Shown here: positions 35,310 through 43,070 of the stretch, in pieces | How positions within the stretch are numbered: the first letter of the stretch is position 1 | Layout: each line of letters begins with the position of its first letter | Assembly (NCBI RefSeq): GCF_900105555.1 | Contig: NZ_FNTZ01000001.1 | Span: forward strand, 1,364,001 to 1,428,000 | Origin: Pseudomonas coleopterorum | GTDB taxonomy: Bacteria > Pseudomonadota > Gammaproteobacteria > Pseudomonadales > Pseudomonadaceae | Reading direction: 5' to 3' | DNA: 64,000 nt | Position numbers and translations under genes: made by a program | Notes under the pieces: model-generated | The model's database searches: none | The model's input: the letters and a program-made list of their open reading frames with translations, nothing else | Told to the model about the DNA's origin: nothing

Positions 35310-35452
35310 GCTCTGTGCGAAAAGCCTTGATACTCGGTGATGCTGCGTTGAAAACAGCCTCGGAATGCTCATTTACATCCCGTAAATTCCGCTTCCTCGG
35401 CTGTTTTCGCCTTTCTTGACCTTCGTCTCAAGACTTTTCAAACAGACCCTAG
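35306..35452. repeat. MITE-like nested inverted-repeat element
   Basis: This 147-bp element has 19-bp imperfect terminal repeats (CTAGGCTCTGTGCGAAAAG at 35306-35324 against its complement at 35434-35452, three mismatches). Inner arms are GAAAACAGCC..GGAA (35350-35365 with 35393-35408) and a central perfect hairpin ATTTAC-atccc-GTAAAT (35371-35387). It encodes nothing. It begins exactly at the TAG stop of the permease gene. The full-length foldback and defined ends suggest a non-autonomous mobile element or a large terminator-like structure between the two convergent operons. Confidence 0.6.
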
Positions 35453-35470
35453 ATCCCCACCCTGTGGGGG

Positions 35471-37105
35471 TCATTTTGGATACAGCGGCGGCAACCCGGC
35501 GTTGTCAGCCGCCGGATCCAGGGCTGGGCCGCTACGCAGGATACTGCCGATGGCGCGCCACAGCTCCTCGCCTTGCCAATACTGGCCGCTTTCACTGTAG
35601 AGCGCTCCATTGAGCCCGTCCAGGGCGTCGGACAACGGCACGAAGCGCGCCGCCATGTCGGCCAGTGTCTCCGGTTGCTGGCGCGCCCAGGCGTCCAGGG
35701 CCTGACGAGTGGCCTGAGGGTCATTGGCCTGGCACGCGCGCTTGAGGTCATCGAGCAAGGTGCGCGGGCTCGGTCCGCTTTGCGCTGTGCGCAGCACCGC
35801 CGGCTGGCCCCGGGCCCGCCACCACAGCGCAAAGCCGGTCATCGTGGTGAACAGCAGCATCACGCTGGCCAGCTTCCATGGCCAGGCCACGTCCGGCTCG
35901 GCATCGCCGTTGCCGACCGGCGCATCGACCATCAGGCCGGCGTTGCCGGCGACCTCCAGGCTGCGCGCCGGCAGAGCGGTACGTTCCAGATGGTCTTCAT
36001 GGGTATTCCACCAGACCACCTCGATGCTCGGTAATTGCAGGGTGCCGCTGCGTGAGGGGACCAACGCTTCACGCTCCTGGCGGCTGCCGGTCAGGCCTCG
36101 CTCATCGGTCCGATTGCTCAGCTGGGGCTGATCCGGGTAGCGGCGCAAGCCTTCCACCTGGGTATCCGGCAGGTCCGGCAGCTGCGCGCTGGAAAGGCCT
36201 TCGGCCTTGACCTCCAACGTACGCGTCAGGGAATCGCCGACCTGGCTGCTGGGCGGATCGGGGTTCCAGCTTTCGCTCAGGCTCAAGCTGCGTGCCGGCA
36301 ACCAGGGCACATCGGCAGGGTAGGCCGCAGGGACACCGTTCACGGTCAACGATATCGGGGTGGACGTCACCCGGATCTGCTTGCCTGGCTGCGGCGCGTT
36401 GTTGCCGCTCTCGCCCGGTGCGGCCGGTTCGACGGTGGTGGCGGTGAACACCAGCGCCGGAATCGACACCTCGCCACTGCGTTGCGGATAAATGGCATAG
36501 CGCGTCTCGATGACGCCGTGGCGGACACCGTTGATGATCTGCTCGAACGTTCGCGACCCACCCAGCGGCTCGACGCGTGCATCGGCCAACTGCAGGGGCG
36601 TCAGGTTACTGTCATCGTACAGCGGCACCGAGTGATAGATGCGCACGGTCAACACCGCCTGGGCCTGCACATAGACACTGTCGCCATCCAGGCTGGCATC
36701 GATGAACACTGGCGCCATGTTTGCCCGCGGTGGCTGGTCACTGTGCAGCACCTGCAAGAGGATCGGCTGGCTGCGCAGCTCACCCAGTTGCAGGGGGGCG
36801 ATGGTCACGCTGCCGGTCTGGCGCGGAAGCAGGGTGATGATCCAGCGGGTCGTGGCCTGGTGGTCGCCATCCAGGCTGGTGAGGCGGTTGACCTGACGCG
36901 TGTCGCGCACCTCGAACGGGCCTTCGAGCGGTGTCAGATCGGGCTTGCCGAACTGCGTGACATCGTTGGTTTCCAGGGTCAGCTCGACCGTTTCCCCCGA
37001 GTTGAGCCGCGAGCGATCGACGCTGGCCACCAAGGTGGCGGCCTGCGCCCATTGGGCCAGCACGGCCAGGGTTGCACTGATGCAGAGGGCACTGAGGCGA
37101 CTCAT
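35471..37105 (-). CDS. BatD family protein
   Basis: A 544-residue exported protein: signal peptide MSRLSALCISATLAVLAQWAQA, then an all-beta periplasmic part with repeated immunoglobulin-like strands (VDRSRLNSGETVELTLETND and RYAIYPQRSGEVSIPALVF). A membrane segment lies near residues 425-447 (WPWKLASVMLLFTTMTGFALWW), and a short cytoplasmic C-terminal domain follows. It is the last gene of the moxR-bat operon and overlaps the end of batB by four bases. Bat proteins are linked to stress tolerance and envelope integrity, with a MoxR AAA+ ATPase as chaperone. The mechanism is not established. Confidence 0.88.
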   Translation of the reverse strand: MSRLSALCISATLAVLAQWAQAATLVASVDRSRLNSGETVELTLETNDVTQFGKPDLTPLEGPFEVRDTRQVNRLTSLDGDHQATTRWIITLLPRQTGSVTIAPLQLGELRSQPILLQVLHSDQPPRANMAPVFIDASLDGDSVYVQAQAVLTVRIYHSVPLYDDSNLTPLQLADARVEPLGGSRTFEQIINGVRHGVIETRYAIYPQRSGEVSIPALVFTATTVEPAAPGESGNNAPQPGKQIRVTSTPISLTVNGVPAAYPADVPWLPARSLSLSESWNPDPPSSQVGDSLTRTLEVKAEGLSSAQLPDLPDTQVEGLRRYPDQPQLSNRTDERGLTGSRQEREALVPSRSGTLQLPSIEVVWWNTHEDHLERTALPARSLEVAGNAGLMVDAPVGNGDAEPDVAWPWKLASVMLLFTTMTGFALWWRARGQPAVLRTAQSGPSPRTLLDDLKRACQANDPQATRQALDAWARQQPETLADMAARFVPLSDALDGLNGALYSESGQYWQGEELWRAIGSILRSGPALDPAADNAGLPPLYPK

Positions 37106-38844
37106 CGAATGTTGTCCTGATGCTGTTGCTGTTCGTACCAGAATTTACGCCGCAACAGCTCGGCCGGATCGTCCGGAATCTGCCGCAACCATTGCTCCAG
37201 TGCCTGGCGTTGCTCGGCATCCAGGCTGGTCTGGGGCGGGCGTGGCGGTGGTCGGGTCGTGGAATCGTCGCCTGGCGGTTGGGTCGGTGGCGAGGATTGT
37301 GCCTGATTCTGATCCCCTCCGGCTTGCCCAGCAGGGCTTTCCTGACCACTCAGGGTCTCGGTGTCCTGGGCGTGCTTGTCGGCCGTGGCGGACGAATTCG
37401 GCTCCTGCCCGCCTGGCGCCGTGGCGCCCGGTGCCTGCGGTTTGTCGGGGGGATTGGCTGAAGTTGCAGGAGGCTCGGTCGGCGCCTGGCGCAGCAACTG
37501 TTCCACCAGCGCACGGTTTTCCAGCGCTGGCCGCAGGTCCGCCTGGCGCTCCAGGGCCTGGTCGTAGGCGTCCAGCGCCGCTTCCAGCTCGCCGCTGCGG
37601 GCCAGGGCGTTACCGCGGTTGTAATGGTCACGGGCGCTGTCGCCTTGGGCGAAACGCTCGGCGGCCGCCTCGTAGTCGCCGGCCTCGTACAGCGCCATGC
37701 CTTGCCACTGCGCATCGGTAAAACGCCGCGCGGCCTGGGCCGGACGCTGCTGTTCGAGCAAGGCCTGCCCTTGCTGATCACGGCGTAGCCAGAGGTCCTG
37801 GAACTCGAAGGCATAGCCGGGCTGCGGCGCCATCATCAAGCACAGCGGCAGGCAGAACAGCCAGCCGCGACGGCCAGCAAGGGCGGCCAGCAACAGCAGG
37901 GGCAGCAGCAACCAGTGACCTTGATCGGCCCAGCTGTCCAGCTGTTGCGTGGTGCCATTGCTGCGCAACACTGCAGGGCGATCGAACAGTCCGAGGTTGC
38001 GCAGATCCAGGTCATCCATGCGTGCCTGGCGGTACAGGCCGCCGACGTCGGCGGCGAAGCTGCGCAGCCCGGCTCCGTCGAGGCGGGACAGGCGGATCGC
38101 ACCTTGTTCGTCCTTGAGGAAATCGCCGTTTTCCTGCTTCACCGGCGCACCGTCGCGGGTGCCGATACCCAGGATCAACAACTGTGGCGAGTGGTTGTCC
38201 AGACGCTGGGCAATACCCCTGCGCTCTGCTTCGGACAGTTGCGACGTCAGCAGCAGGATGCGTCCCTGGCCCTGCTCGGCCTGGTCGAGCAGTTCGAGGG
38301 CCCGTTGTACGCCGAGGTCGGCGCGCTGGCCTTCGACCGGCATGATCGAGGGCTTGATCGCCTCCAGCAGGTTGCGGCTGGTGCTCAGGTCGTCGGACAG
38401 CGGCACCAGCACGTGTGCGCTACCGGCGTAGACGATGAGGGCCGTCTGCGCATCGCGACGTGCGTTGAGCAGGTCCAGCAGCTTGCGCCGGGCCTGTTCC
38501 AGGCGATTGGGCGCCACGTCGGTGGCGAGCATGTCGGGGCTCAGCGCCAGCACCACCACCAGCGGGTCGACGACCGTTCGGCCGGGCTGTTCGATGCGCT
38601 GCCAGCTGGGGCCCAACAGGGCTACGCCCGTCAACAGCCAGGCCAGGCCCAGCACGATCCACGGCGCCTTGCTCTGGCGGCCGCTGCCTCCGCCCAGCAA
38701 TACCGCGTGAAAGTGGCGCGGCAGCAGCAACTGCCAACGCCCGGCGCGTTTCTGCCGGTGCCACAGTTGCCAGAGTAGCCAGGCCAGGGCAGGCCAGGCC
38801 AGTAGCCACCAGGGCCGGAACCAATGCGGCCAGGCCTCGATCAT
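37102..38844 (-). CDS. BatB-like VWA protein fused to TPR (BatB/BatC type)
   Basis: A 580-residue membrane protein. Order of parts: N-terminal membrane segments (WLLAWPALAWLLWQLW and WIVLGLAWLLTGVALL), a von Willebrand A domain (about 90-290), a membrane segment (LLLPLLLLAALAG), then TPR repeats (RRFTDAQWQGMALYEAGDYEAAAERF and HYNRGNALARSGELEAALDAYDQAL) and a long Pro/Gln/Ser-rich tail. It combines BatB and BatC. The metal-site motif is degenerate: VVLALSPDM replaces the usual D-x-S-x-S, losing the first Asp. It overlaps batA by four bases on its 5' side and batD on its 3' side. Confidence 0.87.
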   Translation of the reverse strand: MIEAWPHWFRPWWLLAWPALAWLLWQLWHRQKRAGRWQLLLPRHFHAVLLGGGSGRQSKAPWIVLGLAWLLTGVALLGPSWQRIEQPGRTVVDPLVVVLALSPDMLATDVAPNRLEQARRKLLDLLNARRDAQTALIVYAGSAHVLVPLSDDLSTSRNLLEAIKPSIMPVEGQRADLGVQRALELLDQAEQGQGRILLLTSQLSEAERRGIAQRLDNHSPQLLILGIGTRDGAPVKQENGDFLKDEQGAIRLSRLDGAGLRSFAADVGGLYRQARMDDLDLRNLGLFDRPAVLRSNGTTQQLDSWADQGHWLLLPLLLLAALAGRRGWLFCLPLCLMMAPQPGYAFEFQDLWLRRDQQGQALLEQQRPAQAARRFTDAQWQGMALYEAGDYEAAAERFAQGDSARDHYNRGNALARSGELEAALDAYDQALERQADLRPALENRALVEQLLRQAPTEPPATSANPPDKPQAPGATAPGGQEPNSSATADKHAQDTETLSGQESPAGQAGGDQNQAQSSPPTQPPGDDSTTRPPPRPPQTSLDAEQRQALEQWLRQIPDDPAELLRRKFWYEQQQHQDNIR

Positions 38845-39917
38845 TTGCGCCTCCGCAACTGCAGCCGCTCCAGGCGCTCGCGCCACTGCGGTGCGGTCGG
38901 CAGAAACCGGCGCTGGCGCAGAAATCGTTGCAGCGGGTTGTTCGGCCAGTTCTCGCGCACTACCAGCAATACGCTGAGCAGCAACGCCGCGCTCAACGGC
39001 CAGATGTACAGGGCCTGCGCCGGACGCGCCTGGGTGGGCTGCTGGTCGACCGGTTCCAGCGTATCCAGGCTGGCGCCGATGGCCTGCAGCTGGTCGCCGT
39101 CGCGGGCACGGAAGTACTGACCGCCGGTGATCTGCGCGATCTCTCGCAGGCTCGGCTCGTCCAGATCCAGGCTGGGGTTGAGGCCGAGCATGCTCAGCGC
39201 GCCATCGGCGCTGGGGTCGGCGCCGATGCCGATGGTATGGATGCGCACATGCTCCTGAGCCGCCAGGCGCGCCGCCGTGATGGGGTGGATCTGACCGCCG
39301 TTGTTGGCGCCGTCGGTGACCAGAATCAATACCCGGCTCTGCGCCGGGCGCTGGCGCAGACGCTTGAGCGCCAGGCCGATCGCATCGCCGATCGCGGTGT
39401 TTTTGCCGGCGATGCCGATGCGCGCTTCGTCCAGCCATCTACGCACCGTGCGTCGGTCGAAGGTCAGCGGCGCCTGCACATAGGCCTTGCTGCCGAAGAG
39501 GATCAAGCCCACCCGATCGCCCTGGCGATGTTCGAGAAAGTCGCCCAGCAGGCGCTGGACCAGCTCCAGCCGGCTGACGTCCTCGTTCTGCCAGCGCATG
39601 TCGGGGTAATCCATGGACCCGGAGACATCCACCGCCACCAGCAGATCGCGACCGCTGGCCGCGATGGGCAGGGGATCACCCAGCCACTGCGGGCGTGCCG
39701 CGGCGATCAGCAGCAACAGCCACAGCAGTACGTAGGGCGCCTGTTGCGGCCAGGTCGGCAGGCTGATCCGTGCACGGCGCCCGGCCAGCCCTTCGAGTTC
39801 ATCGAGAAAGCTGACCTTGAGCGCCGCTTCGCCGCTGTCGGCTGGTGGCAACAGCACGCGCAGCAGCCAAGGCAGCGGCAGCAGGGCGAAAACCCACAGC
39901 CAGGCGAACTCAAACAT
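38841..39917 (-). CDS. BatA-like VWA domain membrane protein
   Basis: A 358-residue membrane-anchored von Willebrand A protein. Membrane segments flank the domain at about 5-23 and 60-75, with another near 310-330 (YIWPLSAALLLSVLLVV). The MIDAS is intact: VAVDVSGSMDYPD (Asp97, Ser99, Ser101), later TDGANNGG and the Thr loop KNTAIGDAIG. VWA domains bind protein partners through a metal ion. Here the partner is probably BatB/BatD or a MoxR client. It overlaps the DUF4381 gene by eight bases. Start ATG 39917. Confidence 0.9.
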   Translation of the reverse strand: MFEFAWLWVFALLPLPWLLRVLLPPADSGEAALKVSFLDELEGLAGRRARISLPTWPQQAPYVLLWLLLLIAAARPQWLGDPLPIAASGRDLLVAVDVSGSMDYPDMRWQNEDVSRLELVQRLLGDFLEHRQGDRVGLILFGSKAYVQAPLTFDRRTVRRWLDEARIGIAGKNTAIGDAIGLALKRLRQRPAQSRVLILVTDGANNGGQIHPITAARLAAQEHVRIHTIGIGADPSADGALSMLGLNPSLDLDEPSLREIAQITGGQYFRARDGDQLQAIGASLDTLEPVDQQPTQARPAQALYIWPLSAALLLSVLLVVRENWPNNPLQRFLRQRRFLPTAPQWRERLERLQLRRRK

Positions 39918-40407
39918 GCTTGCGTATCCAGGTTTCGACCGACTGTTGCAGGCCGGCGATGGCCTTGTCGTCGAGCTTGCATTCGGGTTTGTAGACCCCT
40001 TCCACCAGCACCATCCAGCGTGTAAGGCCGGCGGCCGGGCAGCGGTTGTCGAGAAATGCCAGCCACTGGCGGCCATTGAGCACATGGCTGTTGGCGTTCG
40101 GGTAATGGTTGCGGCACAGGCGCTTGAGCAAACCGTTGATCTGCTGCAGCCAGGCGCCAGCCGGGGCGCCGTCGTAGGGTCTGGGCAGGCGTGCCAGCTC
40201 TTCCAGCGCGCCCTGGCGCACAGGATCCAGGGGTTGCTCGGCTGCAACAGGCAGCACGACCTTGCGCCGCCAGCGGTGACGCCAGTGCCAGGCGGCCCAT
40301 CCCAGCGCCGGCAGTAGCACCGCGAGCAGCCACCAGCCGGGCGCCGGTGGCCAGAGGCCGATCGGCGGCGGCGGGATCAGGGGCTGCAGTTGCTCGAGCG
40401 TGCTCAT
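39910..40407 (-). CDS. DUF4381 membrane protein of the bat operon
   Basis: A 165-residue protein with an N-terminal membrane segment (WWLLAVLLPALGWAAWHW, about 26-43) preceded by the Pro-rich IPPPPIGLWPPAPGWW start that typifies DUF4381. The cytoplasmic remainder is helical. It lies between DUF58 and batA with overlaps on both sides (four and eight bases). Function unknown; constant association with MoxR operons suggests an assembly or scaffold role. Confidence 0.88.
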   Translation of the reverse strand: MSTLEQLQPLIPPPPIGLWPPAPGWWLLAVLLPALGWAAWHWRHRWRRKVVLPVAAEQPLDPVRQGALEELARLPRPYDGAPAGAWLQQINGLLKRLCRNHYPNANSHVLNGRQWLAFLDNRCPAAGLTRWMVLVEGVYKPECKLDDKAIAGLQQSVETWIRKHV

Positions 40408-41348
40408 TTGAGTTTGCCTGGCCGTTGCGGATTGAGGTACTCACGCAGTTGCTCGATCATTTCGCTTTGAGTGCTCAAAGGCATCAGCAGCACGCGCAGT
40501 TTCTGCGCCAGGCGTTCCCACCGAGCGATGCGCGCCTCGCTCAGGGCGCGATAGGCCAGGCGCATGTCCGGATTCAGCGTATCGATGTCCATCTGCCTGC
40601 CGCGCTGGGCGAAACGCAACAGCCCGGCGGCCGGCAGTGCATGGTCGAGCGGGTCGGAGACTGGCAGCAACAGCAGGTCGCAGTGACGCGAGAGCAAACT
40701 GAGCTGCTGCTCGGCGCCATCGGTGAGCGCCCGTTCGTCACAGATGACGATGGCCAAACTGCCAGGGCGCAGCACCTCCCGTGCCCGGCGCAGGGCCATG
40801 CCCAGTGCGTCCTTCTCCGGCAACGCTTCGGTGTGCAGTGATTGATTCACATGGACCAGACGGTTGAGCAGCTGCAGCAGGCTCTGCTTGCTGCGCCGGG
40901 GCTTGATTTCATAGTGCTCGCCATCGCCGAACACCAGCCCGCCGACCCGGTCGTTATGCCCCAGCGCCGCCCAGCCGATCAGTGCGGCCGCCTGGGCCGC
41001 GAGTACCGACTTGAACATCTGCCCGGAGCCGAAGAACAACCGTCGGCTCTGTTCGACAAGAATGAAGATCGGCCGCTCGCGCTCCTCATGGAACAGCTTG
41101 GTGTGCGGCTCCTGGGTGCGTGCGGTGACGCGCCAGTCGATGCTGCGCACATCGTCGCCGGCCTGGTACACCCGCACCTGGTCGAAATCCACACCGCGTC
41201 CGCGCAGCTTGGAATGATGCAAGCCGATCAACGGGCTGCGCTGGGCCGGGGTGGAGAACAACTGCACCTCGCGCACCCGGTGGCGCATTTCGATCAGCTC
41301 GGCCAGGCTGATGCGAATGCCAGGCTCTGGCCTCGGCTCCTGGCTCAT
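40404..41348 (-). CDS. DUF58 domain protein (MoxR-associated)
   Basis: A 314-residue cytoplasmic protein with the DUF58 core GRGVDFDQVRVYQAGDDVRSIDWRVTARTQEPHTKLFHEER and then a VWA-like fold (RPIFILVEQSRRLFFG). This is the usual member between moxR and the bat genes. DUF58 proteins are thought to bind the MoxR ATPase or its clients. It starts four bases after the moxR stop and overlaps the DUF4381 gene by four. Confidence 0.9.
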   Translation of the reverse strand: MSQEPRPEPGIRISLAELIEMRHRVREVQLFSTPAQRSPLIGLHHSKLRGRGVDFDQVRVYQAGDDVRSIDWRVTARTQEPHTKLFHEERERPIFILVEQSRRLFFGSGQMFKSVLAAQAAALIGWAALGHNDRVGGLVFGDGEHYEIKPRRSKQSLLQLLNRLVHVNQSLHTEALPEKDALGMALRRAREVLRPGSLAIVICDERALTDGAEQQLSLLSRHCDLLLLPVSDPLDHALPAAGLLRFAQRGRQMDIDTLNPDMRLAYRALSEARIARWERLAQKLRVLLMPLSTQSEMIEQLREYLNPQRPGKLK

Positions 41349-41352
41349 GGAG

Positions 41353-42312
41353 TCAGGCGACGGCCACGACGTCGAGGATACGCTGGATCACGCGATCCTG
41401 GTCGACACCGGCGGCTTCTGCCTCGAACGACAGGATGATGCGATGGCGCAGGACGTCGAAGAGCACGGCCTGGATGTCTTCCGGGCTGACGAAGTCACGT
41501 CCTGCCAGCCAGGCGTGGGCCCGTGCGCAACGGTCCAGCGAGATGGACCCGCGCGGGCTGGCGCCGTAGGCCAGCCACTCGCCGAGTTCGGCGTCGAACT
41601 TGCTCGGGGTGCGCGTCGCCATGACCAGTTGCACCAGGTATTCCTCCACCGCGTCGGCCATGTACAGCCCGAGGATCTCCTTGCGCGCGGCAAAAATCGC
41701 CTGCTGACTGACCCGCCGCTCCGGCTTGGTTTCGCCATTGAGCGCCTCGCCCCGGGCCTGCTGCAGAATGCGCCGTTCCACGGCTGCATCCGGAAAGCCG
41801 ATCTTGACGTGCATCAGGAACCGGTCCAGCTGTGCCTCGGGCAGGGGATAGGTGCCTTCCTGCTCGATCGGGTTCTGCGTGGCCATCACCAGGAACAGGG
41901 GCGACAGGTCGTAGGTGCTGCGCCCGACACTGACCTGACGCTCGGCCATGGCCTCGAGCAGCGCCGACTGGACCTTGGCCGGCGCCCGGTTGATCTCGTC
42001 AGCGAGCACCAGGTTATGAAAGATCGGACCCTGCTGGAACACGAAGCTGCCGGTTTCAGGTCGATAGATCTCGGTGCCGGTAATGTCGGCGGGCAGCAGG
42101 TCCGGAGTGAACTGGATGCGATGGAATTGCGCTTCGACGCCTTCGGCCAGTTCCTTGATCGCTTTGGTCTTGGCCAGCCCCGGCGCGCCCTCGACCAGCA
42201 TGTGACCGTCTGCCAGCAGCACGATCAGCAGGCGCTCGACCAGTTTCTCCTGGCCAAGGATCTGCGTGGAAAGAAAGGTTCGCAGCGCGATCAGCGCTTC
42301 ACGATGTTCCAT
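41353..42312 (-). CDS. moxR: MoxR family AAA+ ATPase
   Basis: A 319-residue AAA+ ATPase. Walker A reads VEGAPGLAKTKAIKEL (near 35-50), Walker B LVLADEINRAPAKVQSALLEAM, and sensor-1/arginine-finger regions follow (VMATQNPIEQEGTYPLPEAQLDRF). MoxR ATPases act as chaperones in the maturation of VWA-containing complexes, here probably the BatA/BatB/BatD assembly encoded downstream. It is first in a six-gene minus-strand operon (41,348 down to 35,471) in which all genes overlap or lie within four bases. Start ATG 42312; the promoter must lie in 42313-42452. Confidence 0.93.
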   Translation of the reverse strand: MEHREALIALRTFLSTQILGQEKLVERLLIVLLADGHMLVEGAPGLAKTKAIKELAEGVEAQFHRIQFTPDLLPADITGTEIYRPETGSFVFQQGPIFHNLVLADEINRAPAKVQSALLEAMAERQVSVGRSTYDLSPLFLVMATQNPIEQEGTYPLPEAQLDRFLMHVKIGFPDAAVERRILQQARGEALNGETKPERRVSQQAIFAARKEILGLYMADAVEEYLVQLVMATRTPSKFDAELGEWLAYGASPRGSISLDRCARAHAWLAGRDFVSPEDIQAVLFDVLRHRIILSFEAEAAGVDQDRVIQRILDVVAVA

Positions 42313-42409
42313 CGTTGACGGTTCCTGAAGAAGGGACCGAGTACGCGGGTGAGGGCGTCTTGGCCGGGGGCAGCTACTTTAATGCATTGGGGGGTGAGAG
42401 AGGAATCGG

Positions 42410-42443
42410 CGTGTTCGACCGGGCACGCCCGCCCCTACAGGAG
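42410..42443. repeat. REP-like palindrome upstream of moxR
   Basis: Read on the minus strand, CTCCTGTAGGGGCGGGCGTG with CCCGGTCGAACACG behind it is a diverged REP with stem GGGCG-tg-CCCG. It lies between the acidic-protein gene and moxR, both transcribed leftward, and may separate their transcripts. Confidence 0.6.
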
Positions 42444-42452
42444 CAAGGCGCT

Positions 42453-42803
42453 TCACTGGATGTCCAGGGAGCCAACACCCGCCAGCAAAATCCGTAACGT
42501 CTCCCCGATCTCCGCCAGTTCCGCCGCATCGCTGGCATGCTCGATTTCCAGCACATCATCGCCACCGAACACATCGGCATCTGCAGCGGCCACTTCCACC
42601 AACAGGCGGTTGGCGCTCAGGGTCACCTTGAGGTCACGCAGCAGGTAAGGGTCTTCGCCGAGGGTGATTTCCAGCTCTTCTTCGTCCGGAAAACGTGTCA
42701 TCAGAAACATTTCCCCTTCGCTGCCATGGCAGCAGAGCAGGGCCATGTCGTCTTCTTCTTCGTCGCGAGGGTTGGCCATCAGCAGGGAGGCGGTCATGCG
42801 CAT
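42453..42803 (-). CDS. Conserved acidic protein of unknown function
   Basis: A 116-residue, strongly acidic protein (MANPRDEEEDDMALLCCHGSEGEMFLMTRFPDEEE near the start). It ends in alternating strands and helices (LEITLGEDPYLLRDLKVTLSANRLLVEVA and VLEIEHASDAAELAEIGETLRILLAG). No known domain is recognisable. Starts at 42803, 42797 or 42779 are all possible; none has a classical ribosome site. A TATAAT box on the minus strand at 42840-42835 fits the earliest start. It is divergent from gdhB. The placement between moxR and gdhB matches the order I recall in P. aeruginosa. Confidence 0.7.
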   Translation of the reverse strand: MRMTASLLMANPRDEEEDDMALLCCHGSEGEMFLMTRFPDEEELEITLGEDPYLLRDLKVTLSANRLLVEVAAADADVFGGDDVLEIEHASDAAELAEIGETLRILLAGVGSLDIQ

Positions 42804-43070
42804 GCGGGAGGTCCCATTGTAGGAAAGTGGCGCGATTATACCGGTAAAGCTGCAAGGTGGCTGGAACGCCCGTGCCAGCGGGCTCGTACGATAACTCCTG
42901 CATGACCGAATATGTCGCCGCACCGCAAGAGTGCATGCCGGGCTCTGGGTAAGCTAGGTCGTTGGACCTCTTGAATGTCGCCCTGCAGCGCCGGATTGGC
43001 TATGGTTGATCCGAACCGGGGTGACCTGCGACGCTTCACCCAATAACAAAGCCCAAGCGGAGTACCACAG

